Assembly: GCA_027257055.1 (NCBI GenBank)
Contig: JAPVLO010000059.1
Coordinates: 3,410,001 to 3,474,000 of the forward strand
Source: Cephalopachus bancanus
Taxonomy: Eukaryota; Chordata; Mammalia; Primates; Tarsiidae
DNA: 64,000 bases
Direction: 5' to 3'
Shown here: positions 20,424-33,599 of the stretch, piece by piece
How positions within the stretch are numbered: the first letter of the stretch is position 1
Layout: every line of letters starts with the position of its first letter
Program-made: the position numbers and the translations under genes
The notes under the pieces: model-generated
Told to the model about the DNA's origin: nothing
What the model saw: the letters and a program-made list of their open reading frames with translations, nothing else
Databases searched by the model: none

Positions 20424-22312
20424 AAAAAATAGGAAGGTATAACAGCCTAAGGCCTATGCTCTTTCTTGGCAACAGCAGTAACCTTGGATTAAGTAGTGGA
20501 TGTCCCTTGGGATGGCACACACACCTGGTCCGTTGTGGTTATTTACAATATTCAGTGGGTCCTTGGAGATATCTGTCACCCTAGTATAGATGATTTATAT
20601 CTGAGAAACATTTTTTTGTTGGAAGTTTGGGGCTTTGTACTGCCTGGATTGGTTGTGTGTAAGTGTGTGTGTGTGCATGAGCGCATGTACTCACTAGTGT
20701 GAGCATGTGCACTGTTGGCTGATGATGTAACTTCATTCCTGTTCATCTGGCCTGTGAAGCCAAAGCTGTGTCCTTTTTTGACCCTACAAATGGCCTGCAT
20801 CTTGGATATTTCACAGTAGTGTGTTGACTTCTGTTGGTAACCTACCTTTTTATTAGCTTGTTCCATTAAAATCAAATTGTGTTTTGATAAATCTCTCATT
20901 TGATTTAAAAACTGGCTCCCTCGGTCTGTTTTTGGTGACCAAATGTCGCAAGAAGGGGGTTCACATGGAGGACCAAAGAGGGAGACCAGTAAACAGTATA
21001 GTAGGATCTAAGTAATATTGGGGATGCCCTATCTGAGGGTCTCTCGCTATTTAATTTTTTTGCATAATGTCCTTTTCCCCTTAATTTTTGCACATAGGTT
21101 TCTAATAAATGATAGAACTATGGCTTATCTTAATTTTTTTGTATTGACTAGAGTGGTTAGCCTTTGAGTATTACAGGTGGAAGATTTGCGGGAATGACTA
21201 ATTCACCGTAATTTCAGTACATTTTTATTAAGCAGTCCCTATAATATTCAGTACATGTACATGAATTCCCCATATATGATTTGCAGGCAAATTAGACTAA
21301 ATTATTTGAGGACAAGACCACATTCCTTCTCCCGTCTGCTCTATCTTCAGTGTCTAGGTGGCAGTAGTCATATTTGAGGACCGAATAGATAATGCTCATC
21401 AAAATGATTACAGAACATTTTACAAGACATTGATGTCTTCGTGTATAGTTTCCAGAAACCTCAGATTTGTATATTGTGTCTCCTTAAGAGGTATGCTATT
21501 TAAGGTTAATGTCTTCCTTAAGAGAATTCTGAGTGTTTATGTTGTCATGATGGTTAAAGTTTATCTTTAAGAAGGGAAAAGCTAAATTAGTACCTTTTGT
21601 TACTGACCACTAAGGCATCTATTGCTGAAAATAAGATTCTGTTCTAATTAGAGGACAAATGTCTGTGGGACAGCAGGGTTATATTTTAATGGTCGCAGTG
21701 GTAGCAAATCTTTTTTTTTTCTTTCTCTCTTGTGGAATAACAGGCTAAATTCTGTAAATCTGCTGCTCATTGTGTCGGAGTGGCCTTGGCTTTTGGGATT
21801 GGTCCAGAAGTAGGCATTCTTGTTTCTCTTAGTTGTTCCAGAAACAGTCCATGGGTATGCAGAGGGAGCAGAACTTGCCTCAGCTGACGGTGGAGCATGG
21901 AGATGAATGTTTACTTGTTGCTCAGTAATGACTTTGGATAGGTGGGCCTAGGAAAAAGGCATGCCTGAACTGACCAGTTTTGCTTGGATAACAAGTATTT
22001 GTTGATCACCCTGTCTACTGCCCTTAATTAGACAGAGGTTGACTGGGCATCATGTGATTCCAGCTATGCTTAGGCAGAAGCTGAGTTTTCGAGAACACAT
22101 TGCTAGTTGATGCTTACCCTGTTTTATCCCTCTTCCAACCAGTTGTTTTCTCTTCTAAAACTAGTCATTTTATTTTACTTACATGTGTGTAAAGGCAATG
22201 AATGGAAGGTGCAGAAAATCTCTTGACAGTTTTAGGTATTGGCCCCTTATTTTTTCAATTGGCTAATTTGGGCAGAAGCTGCTGAAATTATTTCATACGA
22301 TAGAGGCTGGGT
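20424..22312. other. Unannotated intronic sequence
   Basis: Contains a short GTGTGT tract (about 20654-20675) and a weak L2-like 3' end near 21290-21400. Nothing else is recognised. Confidence 0.35.
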
Positions 22313-22730
22313 GTCTTAGACCATTTTGTGTTGCTAGAATGAAATACCTGAGACTGGATAGTTTTTATAAAGAAAATAAGTTTATTTGGCTCATAGTTCT
22401 TCAGACTGGGAAGTTCAAGGGCAAGTTCTGGAGAGGGCTTCTGTGCTGCCTCATAGCATGGCAGAGAAGGTCAAAGGGGGAAGTGGACACATGCAAAGAA
22501 AGGCAAGATGTAAGGTACATCTGCTCTTGAGGGAACTACTTTATTTCCATGAGAACTAACCTAGTCTTAAGAACTCAGATACCATCTCAAGAATGGCACC
22601 AAGCTATTCAAGAGGGATCCACCTCCATGATCCAGACAACTCCCACTAGGCCCCACTTCCTAACACTGCCATATTGGGGGCCAAATTTCAGCATGAGTTT
22701 TGCTGGGGACAAACTCAAACCATAGCAGTG
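22313..22730 (-). mobile_element. MaLR LTR (THE1/MST-like), reverse
   Basis: Reverse-oriented MaLR features: TTAGACCATTTTGTGTTGCT, ATACCTGAGACTGGATAG, AGACTGGGAAGTTCAAGG, CTCCCACTAGGCCCCACTTC, and GGGACAAACTCAAACCATAG at the other end. Solo LTR, no internal sequence. Confidence 0.8.
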
Positions 22731-22810
22731 GGCAACTCTGGCATGAGAGTTCCTTCTGAACATGTTTTAGGGTGTGATTTTTAAAAGAAAAACTCAGTTG
22801 CCTGTGACAT

Positions 22811-23084
22811 TTTTTTTGAGTTAAAGTCTCACTCTGTTGCCCAGGGGCATGCTCATGGCCACCACAGCCTTGACCTGCTGGGCTCCAGAGATCCTTCCGC
22901 CTCAGCCTTCCAAGGAGCCGGAACTATAGGCGCACACTACCATGCCGGCTCATTTTTGGATTTATTGTAGAGACGCAGTCTCGCCAAGTTGCCTGGGCTG
23001 ATCTCGAACCTGTGGGCTCAGTCAATTCTCTCTCTTCTGCCTCCCAAAGTGCTGGAATTACAGGCTTGAATCACCGTGCCCGGT
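22811..23084 (-). mobile_element. Alu SINE
   Basis: Reverse Alu from TTTTTTTTGAGTTAAAGTC to ACCGTGCCCGG, missing some of the right arm near CCCAGGGGCATGC. Confidence 0.88.
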
Positions 23085-23124
23085 GGTACTTGGTTTTAAA
23101 AGCCATTGCTCCAGATTTATGAAA

Positions 23125-23290
23125 TGAAAATGTGCACAAATATGTCCTCACTGAGTGCCATGCAACCCTGTGAAGAGGTGGGAGAGCTGGAGCTCAGGGA
23201 GAGCAGACAGCCCACAGCTAATGGAGTGGCAGGACCAGAATTTGAACTGACTTCCTGGCTACTGTTCTGCTTCCTTTCCTGCTAGCAGAG
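23125..23290 (-). repeat. MIR fragment
   Basis: CACTGAGTGCCATGCAACCC, AGCTCAGGGAGAGCAGACAG, GAATTTGAACTGACTTCCTG: reversed MIR, diverged. Confidence 0.5.
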
Positions 23291-24640
23291 CAGGTGGTAG
23301 ATGAATTTAAGGGTCACGTGGCTACATGGGAACATTTGTTTATTGACAGATTTAGGAAAGAAAGCTTTTAGGGTTTAACTTGCCCTATATATCCCCCAGC
23401 TTGAAGGAACAGGTTTATAGCTACTCTTGGTATTCTCACTACTAAAGTTATCAGCACGAGTAGTATATACATGCCTTGCTTTCTATAGCTGTGTTAACCT
23501 GGGGGACACACCCTCTAGGTACATACAAGCAGGGACATTCTATGAAAGTCAGCAGCACATGTCTTCTTTCTGTCCCTGTGTATTATTTTGCAGTTTTTTT
23601 ACAGAGGAATTGAGGATTGGCAGACATAGCTAATTGATCACAGAGCTCTTTGCTGCTAATGCATAAACTAGATCTTAGACTCCTTTGCAAAAGTTGGCCC
23701 GGGAGAGTACTTTTGTTCTATCTCTGTGCTATAATAAGACAGATTAACTGGCCCTCAAAAATAGTTTAATGAGGAGCACATAAAAATGGCTTCTATATCC
23801 TTGCAAATGGGTATGATGCTTTACAGGCAATCTTCAAGGTTTCCTTGTCCATGAAACTGATTTGAACTTATATTTGACTCGCATTTGTTGTTCAGGGAAG
23901 AAAAAATTCCAGTCTCTTGATGGTGGTTACATCATATTCTAATTGGTGAGATCCACTTATGGAGTTTAGGGTTCTAAAATTACTTGCTTATTTTTCGTTT
24001 CTTCAAAGCCCAGAGGTTTTACATCAGATTATGACACTTGTAGGACTGTTTGTATTCCAAAGTGACACTTTTCTGAATTCTTAGCTGTTTAAGTGAGTGT
24101 TAAGAATGGGCTTGGTGACAGCAGTTTTTAAAACTGTGACTGACTTAATGGATCCTTTCCTCTGTTGTTTATACCTGGTGAAGTGTCTTGTGTTTACTCT
24201 GAATAAATTCATTACTACCTTTATGGTAGCTTGTTTCTCAAAATTTGAGTGGTCCTCTGATCAGTGTTATTTTTGATAAGGAAATTGAAGAGTAGGGATG
24301 AAAGACGAAAGGAACTCTTTTGTGAATCTGACATCAGATAAATTTTTGATGTTTTGTAACATACCAAGTACGTGGATGACATCAAGTGATCCTGTATTTG
24401 TTTTCTGGATATGCATTTTCCCTCCTAAAGATAACTTTTGGTGTTGAACCCCAGCTTGCTTACTGTAAAACATCTGTAGAACTGCACTGTTCAATATGGT
24501 AGCCACTAGCCACATTTGGCTACTGAACACTTGAAATGTGTCTTGTCTGAAATGAGATGTGCTTTAAGTGTAAAATATACACTAGATTTCAAAGACATGA
24601 AAAAAGTATGTAAAATAACTCATTAACTTTTTTCATTGGT
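23290..24640. other. Unannotated intronic sequence
   Basis: No repeat recognised with confidence. Confidence 0.3.
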
Positions 24641-24899
24641 AGTTCATGCCTGTAATCCCAGTACTTTGGGAGGCCAAGGTGGGAGAATCACTTGAGTCCA
24701 GGAGTTGGAGATTAGCTCTACAAAAAATAAAAGTGAGAATAAATTAACTGGGTGTGGTGGCATGCACCTGTAGTCCCAGCTACTTGGGAGGTTGAGGCAG
24801 AAGGATTGCCTGAGCCCGGGAGATGGAAGTGACAGTGAACTATGATTGTATTACTGCATTCCAGCCTTGGCAACAGAGTGAGACCCTGTCTCAAAAAAA
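24641..24899 (+). mobile_element. Alu SINE, 5'-truncated, older
   Basis: Begins within the left arm (TAGTTCATGCCTGTAATCCC). TTTTTTCATTG before and after suggests a target-site duplication. Confidence 0.85.
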
Positions 24900-24988
24900 T
24901 TTTTTTCATTGTCTATTGAAATGATAATATTTTAGATAGATTGAGTTAAGAAGAAAATATTATTAAAAAATTAATATTACCTGTTGTC

Positions 24989-25281
24989 TTTTTTTTTCTG
25001 TTTTTTTTTGAGCCCGGTCTATTGACCTAGGCTGGAGTGCAGTGGCACCCTCATGGGTACCGTAGCCTTGACCTGCTAGGCTCAGGCGATCCTTCCACCT
25101 CAGTCTTCTAAGTAGCTGGAATTACAAGTGTACACTATCACACCCAGTTACATTTTTTGATTTATCGTAGAGGTAAAGTCTCGCCATGTTGCCCAAGTTG
25201 GTCTTGAACTCCTGGACTCAGCTCTCTTGCCTCAGTCTCCCAAAGTGCTGTGTTTACAGGTGTGAGCTACCACGCCTGGCC
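24989..25281 (-). mobile_element. Alu SINE
   Basis: Reverse Alu, diverged, from TTTTTTTTTGAGCCCGGTC to CCACGCCTGGCC. Confidence 0.85.
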
Positions 25282-25325
25282 ACCTATTTCTTTTTGCTGT
25301 TTCATGTGACTACCATAATTATTTT

Positions 25326-25475
25326 TTTGTTCGTTTTTTGAGTTGGGGACCTTACTCTGGTGCCCAGGCTGAAGTGCAGTGGTATAATCACAGCTCACCA
25401 CAGCTTTTACCTTCTGGGCTCAGATGATCCTGCCTTGGCATCCCAAAGTACTGGGATTACAGGCATGAGCCTGGC
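25326..25475 (-). mobile_element. Internally deleted Alu SINE
   Basis: About 150 bp. The right-arm start (GAGTTGGGGACCTTACTC) joins the left-arm end (GGATTACAGGCATGAGCCTG). CTACCATAA lies on both sides. Confidence 0.8.
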
Positions 25476-25739
25476 CTACCATAAAATTTTAAATTACACC
25501 TGTGGCTTGCATTCATGACTTGCATTGATTTTTGTCAGACAGAACTGGTCTGGAGTGTTCTTTCCAACCTTTTCTCACCTTCCAGAAGAACCTCTCACAG
25601 ACTTAGTCCCCTGTGTGACACTGATTACCTCCTCTTTCTTCTCTCTCTCTCCATAATTTGAGGCTAAGAGAAACTCTTGTCCTTGTTGGAGAGGGCTGCC
25701 TTTTGGAAGGTTGTCATTGGGATATTGTAGGTATATCAG

Positions 25740-25912
25740 GGTAGCACGCTAGGGCCATTTAGCTTTGTGTGCCTGTGGGCCCATCTGTGAAATGGGTTAA
25801 TAATCCTCTCGTTCTATGAGGTTGTTGGAGAAGTAAATGAGGCATGCCATGTAGGGCATTTGGCACAGGCATGACGTCTAGTAGCACTTGAAAAGAATAG
25901 CTGTTATTGTTA
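25740..25912 (+). repeat. MIR fragment
   Basis: CCATCTGTGAAATGGGTTAA, TATGAGGTTGTTGGAGAAG, GGCATTTGGCACAGGCATGA: forward MIR 3' half. Confidence 0.7.
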
Positions 25913-26329
25913 GTTTACTGGCTCATGAGTAGACATTTAAGAGAGTTCTAACATTGATTTCTGCCTGCCCTGGTTCCTGTTGGTGATGCATCGAGGGGCC
26001 TGGGTGTTGCAGACAGACTGCCTCTTTGGCCCAGGAAATCCAGGGACAGTGTGGAATACTTTGAGCATACTGATTAAGTTCATGCTCAGCCATTTGAAAG
26101 GCAGAAGAGATCTCGGAGACCTTCAGAGATTGCACATGACCTGCATAGCTCCTTGACAAAGTGCTAATCCATCGCATTTCTTCTAGCTTGGACCTGTGTG
26201 TCCCCCTGCCTGGCGCAGGAAGCTTTAGAATCCTGGGCCCTTGCATTTGCTTTCCTGAGTATTTTATTAAAGCCAGTCTCATATAAGTTCCAGGCTCTGA
26301 ACTCCAGGTTATTACCTGTGGTCAGTGGT
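25912..26329. other. Unannotated intronic sequence
   Basis: Nothing recognised. A reverse open frame of 119 codons here shows no family resemblance. Confidence 0.3.
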
Positions 26330-26629
26330 TTTTTTTTTTTTTTTTTGAGTCAGAGTCTTACTCTGTCACCCAGGCTAGAGTGCAATGGTGCACTCATGGC
26401 CACTGCAGCCTCGACCTGCTGGGCACAGGCAATCCTTCCGCTTCAGCCTTCCAAGAAGCTGGAACTACAGACTTGTGCCACCATGTTCAGCTAGCTTTTT
26501 TGATTTATTGTAGAGACAAGGTCTCGCCATGTTGCCCAGGCTGGTCACAAACCCGTGGGCTCAGGCAGTCCTCTTGCCTCAGCCTCCCAAAGTGCTGGGA
26601 TTATTAGGCATGAGCCACCATGCCCGGCA
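26330..26629 (-). mobile_element. Alu SINE
   Basis: Full reverse Alu with long poly(T), ending CCACCATGCCCGGC. Confidence 0.92.
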
Positions 26630-27344
26630 ACCCAGGCTTTAATGCAGCTGTGGATTTATTTGGTCAGTTGGATTGGGGGGTGGTCTCTGCATCTGTATAG
26701 TTTAGAGAGATCCCAAATCCCCCCCTTGGAATACTGGGATCCTTTCTCCAACAGAATGTTAAAATGGGTCGCTCTTGCCAATGGAGTAAATATTCTGTAC
26801 ACTCCAACCTGCTAGTTAATTTGGGAAGGAAAATGGGGAGAATGTGAAGGACAGACAGGACGTACTTGTATTTGAGAGCTCTGGTAGGTGTGCCCAGAGG
26901 GCTTTTAGCTTGGACCTGTTGTGTCCATGTGTGTCCAAAGGCCAAGAATGTGGGCAGGGGTGGCTGATGCTGAGAAGGGAGGCAGAGGGACAGCTGGGAA
27001 AACCCCATCCCTGTTTGTTTCTCAGACTCAGGTTCCCAGTGGGAATGCTTCCTTCCCAGGGAATGTCTGGTAGGGTGGACACAAGCCTTTTGTTTGGTGT
27101 AGCTGATAAGAATCTGGGTTTCAGTGGTAAGTTCTTCTACAAAGGATAAACAAGGATGTTGAAGTCTTTAAGTTAGGGTGATGAGGGAACCTTGGAGGGT
27201 CCTCAGGCCCCACCCACAACCTGTCTTGGAAACTTAGAGGAGGGCTTCTGAGTGTAGTTGTGTAGGCTTCTTTGGGAGTGGAAAGAAAAGGAGTTCTCTG
27301 AGGACTTTGTTATGTTCTTCTGCAGAGCCAGACTTCAGAGTGAT
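26630..27344. other. Unannotated intronic sequence
   Basis: GC-moderate stretch without recognised repeats. Confidence 0.3.
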
Positions 27345-27639
27345 TTTTTTTTTTTTTTTTGAGTTGGAGTCTCACTCTGTCACCCAGGCTGGAGTGCAGT
27401 GGCATACTCACAGCCACCCCAGCATTGACCTGCTGGGCTCCGGTGATCCTTCTGCCTCAACCTTCCAAGTAACCGGAGCTACAGGCACATGCTACCATGC
27501 CTGGCTTATTTTTGATTTATTGTAGGGACAGGATCTCACCAAGTAGCCCAGGCTGGTCTCGAACCCATGGGCTCAGGCAATCCACTTGCCTCAGCCTCCC
27601 AAAGTGCTGGGATTACAGGCTGAGCCACCAAGCCCAGCC
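27345..27639 (-). mobile_element. Alu SINE
   Basis: Full reverse Alu. Flanks AGAGTGA and AGAATGA are a likely target-site duplication. Confidence 0.92.
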
Positions 27640-27914
27640 TAGAATGACTCTTAAAGGAGACTAGTTCTTCAGACCTTTCTGTCTACACAGAACTCTGGCC
27701 AAGTTATGAAGGTAAATCTTTTTTAGGAAGTGCTGTGGTCACCTGCCTCTGCCTCTAGTGACACTCCCTTCACTAGGTCTGGGAGTTGTACTCCTGTGTA
27801 ATATTTTCTACTGTAATCCCTGAGTGAGGAACATCTTTCTCAACAGCCAGTTTTGCAGGTTGGGTGTATGTGAGAGAGGAAGGGTGTCCTGAAATTCTGC
27901 TGTCATTCGTACAA

Positions 27915-28065
27915 TGTGGCTAATGTAAACCATTTATTGAGTACCTACTATGAGCATGAGCCAGTAAAATAAAATAACATCTTATTAGGGGTTGGAAATA
28001 CTTTGTCATTTATCCTTGTGTTTCTCAGTTGTGCAATTAGAAGTTCTGCTAGGTTGAGAAATGTG
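27915..28065 (-). repeat. MIR fragment (weak)
   Basis: CCATTTATTGAGTACCTACT is the reversed MIR end. The remainder is strongly diverged. Confidence 0.45.
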
Positions 28066-28333
28066 CCAGTGTCAGGGACCTTTGAAAGTGTTGGGACCAG
28101 GTTTCTGACTCCAAAACCAACTTTTATGGTGCTTCTGTTCATACATGGATAAACTATCTTTGCACAGCTTGTGAATTGCACTTGCTGGATTGAATTCTGG
28201 GGACTTAAAGATGAGTTCTGAAAAGGGGAAAGGCCAGGTGAGCAAAGACCAAAGGCCAACTTGGACAGATGTCTCAACTCTTTGGCACTTGGCCACTGAA
28301 GGGATACACGGAATGGGGTCAAGTCTTTATGTA

Positions 28334-28694
28334 CAGTTGGTGCTTGAACAATACAGATTTAAACTGTGTGGGTCCACTTATACATGATTTTTTTTTTCAA
28401 TAACTACATTGGAAAATTTTTTTGAGATTTGTGATGATTTTTTAAAAAACCACAGGTGAGTCATGTAGTCTAGAAATATAAAAAAGCTAAAAAAAAGATA
28501 TGTCATGAACACATACAATATATGTTGATAGTAGATACCAGTCTGTGTGTTAATTGACTATGTTATTGGTAAGTCTTCCAGTCAACAGGAGGCTAATAGT
28601 AGTTAAGTTTTTGGAGAGTCAGAAGTTATGTTTGGATTTTTGACTGTGCAAGGAGTCAGTGCCCCAAGCCCCTGAGTCATCTAAGAGTCAACTA
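28334..28694. mobile_element. Tigger/MER2 DNA transposon (non-autonomous)
   Basis: Terminal inverted repeats CAGTTGGTGCTTGAAC and (reverse) AAGAGTCAACT flanked by TA on both sides, as expected for mariner/pogo-type insertion. Internal motifs CTGTGTGGGTCCACTTATAC, GACTATGTTATTGGTAAGTC and TAGTAGTTAAGTTTT match the MER2 type. No transposase. Confidence 0.85.
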
Positions 28695-28696
28695 TA

Positions 28697-30514
28697 TTCT
28701 GATTTATGGTTATTGAAATGTGAGAATGCATTTTAACCTTAATAAATGATGCATGTATTAATAAAAGTAAGAAAAAAAACCTTACTGGGTGTGTTTTATT
28801 CCTGTGTCCAAGAATAAAGTAAAAGGACTTAACAGTTATTATTTTCTTTTGGCTGCAGAAACCCTTCAGAAGCTCTTCTTAAGTTACCTTGGGTAACAGG
28901 GTATAATTATACCCTTTGTCTGTAGAGGGATATTAGCAAGGTACTGTGTGATTTGTACTGGTTTCTGGAGGTTTCCAAGCAGTAACAGAGAAGTAATGTC
29001 TTTTGATGGGGAGAAATCATTGCTATCTTAGTCCTGGAGCAGAGCAGATACGTGTTCTTGCCTTCTGACTTTTCAAAAGCTTTGGGGCTTGGTCCACTCA
29101 GGTGTTTTTGTCAGTGGCGTTTTTTACATCCATCTCCGGCTAAGGAAGCAAACATGTACCCAGAGATGAATTTTAAACTTTCCTCGGTGGTGGATACTTC
29201 CAAAAGCTGAATAGGTGAATACTGTTTGAATAATGAGTCCCATCTCACTGTGCTCTCAGTAAGTTCTAGCCTAGAGGAGGTGTTGTAAATCTAGAGTCAT
29301 TAATTCCCTAAGAGAAAGTTGCCAAGGTTTGTTTTTTTTCTCTCTGTCTTGCTACACCTGTTAATTAGTTCCAGACACTAGCTAATCAGACTCAAGTGTG
29401 AAAGCTCAGGGTGAGGAGGAAGGTCAAATCAGTTGTCTTTCTCCATGCACAACTGAAGCCCTTGTTTTAGCAGAAAGGTTTCGTGGCCTTCTTTTCCCCC
29501 TTAGTTCCCCAAGTCTTTGTTTGGTTCATTTGTGAGCTCAAGCTACACACAGCCATGGGGCCTTTTGTCTGCTGTGATGTGAGGTTTGTGCTTACATGTG
29601 ACCACAAGAATATAAGGGGCACACATAGCAGAGGCAAAGAGTAAATGAGAGAACCCATAGTTACTGCTTTATCTTGGCAGGTGCTGTACCCCTTATTATT
29701 ATTTTTTGGCTGGGAATGCTGAATATATAATAAATCCATATTGTTATAATATATAAATGATAAAAAAATCACAAGGGAAACAATCAGGTGTAGCCAAAGT
29801 GGTAAGACTTCCTAATATATTCTTTCTGGTCTTCCTGGCATGACTGAGGTCAGTGCTGTTCTCTAGGAGAGAATGGAGACAGTGCAAGGTTGAATGATTT
29901 ATACCAGTTGTCAGACACGACCAGGAAGTAGCATCATTTGAACCCAGGGAGACTGCTTGTATTTGATAAGAGTGGGACTCATGTACTTTACCATATACTC
30001 AGCATCTGTCGGGGTGCTGGGAAGGGAAGGATGACCGGGCTCACTGTTGGGTGATGCTGTTAACTTCTGGAACTTCCTGTTTCCAGACTGTAGATACAGA
30101 AATAAATGCCAGGGGAACATTATAATTTTTAACTATGAGGGGTATCCTCTTGCATATTATTGCAAGGAAAGTAATGGATTAAAGTCAACTATTAGTGGAA
30201 ATTTCATGTGTTAGCACTCTGCTTGGTGTTACGGGGGTTCTAAAAGAGTTGGTAAATTAGGAAAATAAGATAAAAGTCCCTGAAACTGTTTGCGTTACTG
30301 TGTAAGGCTGAAGATAATACAATTTTGAAATACTGATTAAGAACTTAAGTGTTTGGAAGCCATAGAGTCATGAAATAAGGTACCCTCCTGGGAGTAGCCT
30401 GGCTGGTGTTTGATGTGTACACAGTGAAGTGAACAGAGGCAGCAATGAGCCTAAGGTGGTAAATGGGCTTATTCCTAGGGCAGAGTCATGCATTTCTGGA
30501 ACTTTGGCCATGTC
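28697..30514. other. Unannotated intronic sequence
   Basis: Mostly single-copy in appearance. 29865-29990 has a weak MIR-like stretch (CATTTGAACCCAGGGAGAC). Confidence 0.3.
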
Positions 30515-30527
30515 TGCCTTGTATCTT

Positions 30528-30832
<305 letters not shown>

Positions 30833-31064
30833 TGCCTTGTATCTTATATGCTTCCTCATGGTATAAAGCCATTGATGACTGTTGGGTTACAGATAGACCC
30901 TAGAGATTTGAAAGGCACAGGAGCCAATGGTAGATGCATTGACTAGCCCCTAAATGCCAGGCTGAGGCATTTGGACTTGATTCTGTTGTTCATGGAGACT
31001 GTACAGTAGCACAGGGAAAGGCTCAGTGACTTTCTCACAGTCTGTCTTATGCACTGTCTCCTTG

Positions 31065-31205
31065 CTTTGTCATGGACTAGCTCTGTGTCCTTAGTCCCCA
31101 GTGTTGTCATTGTAAGATGGGATGATGGTCTCCATCTCATAGAGTTGATGTAAGAATTCAGTGAGGGTATAATAAGTAACACATTGATCCTTAACAAGCA
31201 CATGC
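31065..31205 (+). repeat. MIR fragment
   Basis: TAGCTCTGTGTCCTTAGTC, TTGTAAGATGGGATGATGG, TCATAGAGTTGATGTAAGAA: forward MIR. Confidence 0.55.
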
Positions 31206-31937
31206 CTGTTCTTATTGTTCTGCAATTATTTTTGCCTGCTTAGCATCTCTTGTAACTTTGTTTTGCTAATATCAGTATCACCTTTGCTATACTTTGGGTA
31301 TTGATCCCTCCTCCATGGTCTTGATGGGGTCATATGCTGATCATGGGGCTGTGTCCAACCCTGCTTGAAGGTGATGCAAAACCCAGGCTAGGGTGGTACA
31401 CCTTTTCTCCCTGGAATTGTTGGCTTGAGCCAAGTGATATAAAGACACCATCATCTTTCTCAGTTCTTGCTCCCTGAATCCTCAGAGATATTTTGATCTT
31501 TGCCCTTTCTAAAGCTGGATTGTTTGGCTCTTGATTGGAGTCTTTGAGATGTCCAAGATCCTTCAATACATTCTTTTTCTGTCTGTGTTAACCAAGGGTT
31601 GATTTGGGTTGTTTTCAATCAAAGGACTCCAATATCAACTGGAGATATACAAAAGGATAGATAACTAGATGTGTTGAGAAGGACAGGAACCTTCTCCCCT
31701 GCCTGCCAAAAATAGTACTTTAATAGTTCTTCTGCTTGGTTTTTCAAGTTCATTCATTTTGAGCCTTTTATCTTTGGGAATCTGAGGATTTTTATTTTGG
31801 TGCTAGGGACAGTCTTTCTTGAGGTGACATGCTGATAACACTTAGCCTTAACTGCTTCTCTTGATTTTATTCATAAATTAAAATCCTAAGGATATGTAAG
31901 GAAATGAGTAAAACAATTGAACAACATTTAGAACTGA

Positions 31938-31976
<39 letters not shown>

Positions 31977-32494
31977 GTTAGTTCAGAATGTTAAGAGGCC
32001 CTGGGGAATGGGCTTATGCAAATCTGTGTGTCTGGGCACATATTTTGTCCACACTTAATCCTTTTTGTCATGTTTTAACTACTGTTTAGACTAGAGGTCA
32101 GCAGAGTATCTGATTACTTCCAGAGTTCTTCTCTCTTATCATATCTTGTCCCCCACTCATGGTTTTCTTTTTTGGCATTATTGGACAGCAAGTGTTCCAA
32201 CTTAAATTAAAATCAATAAGAAGCAGTTTCATTTGTTTTTAACTACAAAGACAAGTGCTTCCAACAGAGCACTGTACTTTCAAGTAAAGTTCAAGTTTCT
32301 TTTTTTTCCCTTTTCCTGGCTAGTACCCAAAATGCATGAATTTTTCATTGTGAATTTTTCATTCACTTTGCTTATGTTGCCCTGCTTTGATTTAAGGCCT
32401 TGTTACCATCATCATCTCTTGAAAACTGGGGTTGTTGGCATGTGAGTTATTTTTCTGTTTTATAAGTCCTCAGTAATCAAAGCGCCTTTGACTT
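31206..32494. other. Unannotated intronic sequence with a TAA microsatellite
   Basis: Mostly featureless. A clean (TAA)n tract of about 12 units lies at 31938-31974. Confidence 0.5.
31938..31974. repeat. (TAA)n microsatellite
   Basis: About twelve uninterrupted TAA units starting after GAAT and ending before AGTTAG. Likely length-variable. Confidence 0.9.
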
Positions 32495-32640
32495 TGTCCA
32501 GCCCTCATGTGGGAGATTGTTAGAAATACAGGATCTTGGCCCCACCCCAGATGAATGGAATCAGAATTTGTATCTTAACAGGATTCCTCAGGTGACTTGA
32601 TAACACGTTGGAGTTTGAAGACTGCTGTTTGTCTGAATGG
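32495..32640. mobile_element. MER5A-like hAT fragment
   Basis: AGATTGTTAGAAATACAGG, TTGGCCCCACCCCAGATGA, AATCAGAATTTGTATCTTAAC, TCAGGTGACTTGATAACACG: the order found in MER5-type hAT-Charlie elements. Confidence 0.7.
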
Positions 32641-32652
32641 GAATGTCATTTT

Positions 32653-32942
32653 TTTTTTTTTTTGAGTTGGAGTCTCACTCTGTTGCCCAGGCTGGAGTGT
32701 AGTGGCACACTCACGGCCACCCCAGCATCGACCTACTGGGCTCCGGCGATCCTTTCACCTTGGCCTTACAAGTAGCCGGAACTATAGGCATGCACTACCA
32801 CGTCTGGCTAATTATTTATTTATTGTGGAGATGAGATCTCGCCAAGTTGCCTGGGCTGGTCTTGAACCTGCAGGCTTAGGCAGTCCATTCACCGCAGCCT
32901 CCCATAGTGCTGCGATTACAGGCTGAGCTACCGAGCCCGGCT
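32653..32942 (-). mobile_element. Alu SINE
   Basis: Full reverse Alu. GGGAATGTCATTTT and GGGAATGCCATTTT flank it (one difference). Confidence 0.93.
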
Positions 32943-33049
32943 GGGAATGCCATTTTAATCTCCATGTTTTTCAGATTATTGAAGTGCAACAAATGTTCAT
33001 TGTAGAAAGCAGATGTACTTATAAAGTTACATGGAGAAAATAATCATTG

Positions 33050-33329
33050 GTGGCTCATGCCTGTAATCCCAGCACTTTGAGAGGGGAAGGTGAGAGGATT
33101 ACCTGAGTCCAGGGTTTCCAGACCAGCCTGGGCAACTTGGTAAGACCTTATCTCTATAATAAATAAAAAAATAAGCTGAGTGTGGTGGCATGAACCTGTA
33201 GTTTCAGCTACTTAGAAGGCTGAGGTGGAAGGATCACCTGAGCCCAGCAGATCACGGCTGTGGAGGCTGTGATAGGGTGACTGTACTCCAGCCTGGGTGG
33301 CAGAGTGAGACTCTGATTTCCAAAAAAAG
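33050..33329 (+). mobile_element. Alu SINE, 5'-truncated
   Basis: Starts at GTGGCTCATGCCTGTAATCC without the first bases and ends at an A-rich tail after GACTCTGATTTCC. Confidence 0.88.
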
Positions 33330-33599
33330 AAATCATCTGTAACCTCAACAACTAGTCATAACTAGTGACTTATTGAGTCAATAACCTTTTGGTTGGTTGT
33401 AGATGCATTTTAGAAATAGTATTAGAATCATATTGAAACTGCCTATATGGAAATGTATATAATATCAAGTCACAGGGTAAATGCAGCTTTGGTTAGAGAG
33501 TCATGAAAATATTGCTTCTAAGTTTACTTTCACCCCAATAAAGGGAAGTTACCATCACATTCCAACCCTTGGGGAGGAGGGGAGGTTGCCAAACAAGGC

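Noticed and set aside
31938..31974. TAA repeat considered as part of a CRISPR-like array or origin
   Set aside because: Simple microsatellite in a vertebrate intron with no spacers or leader.
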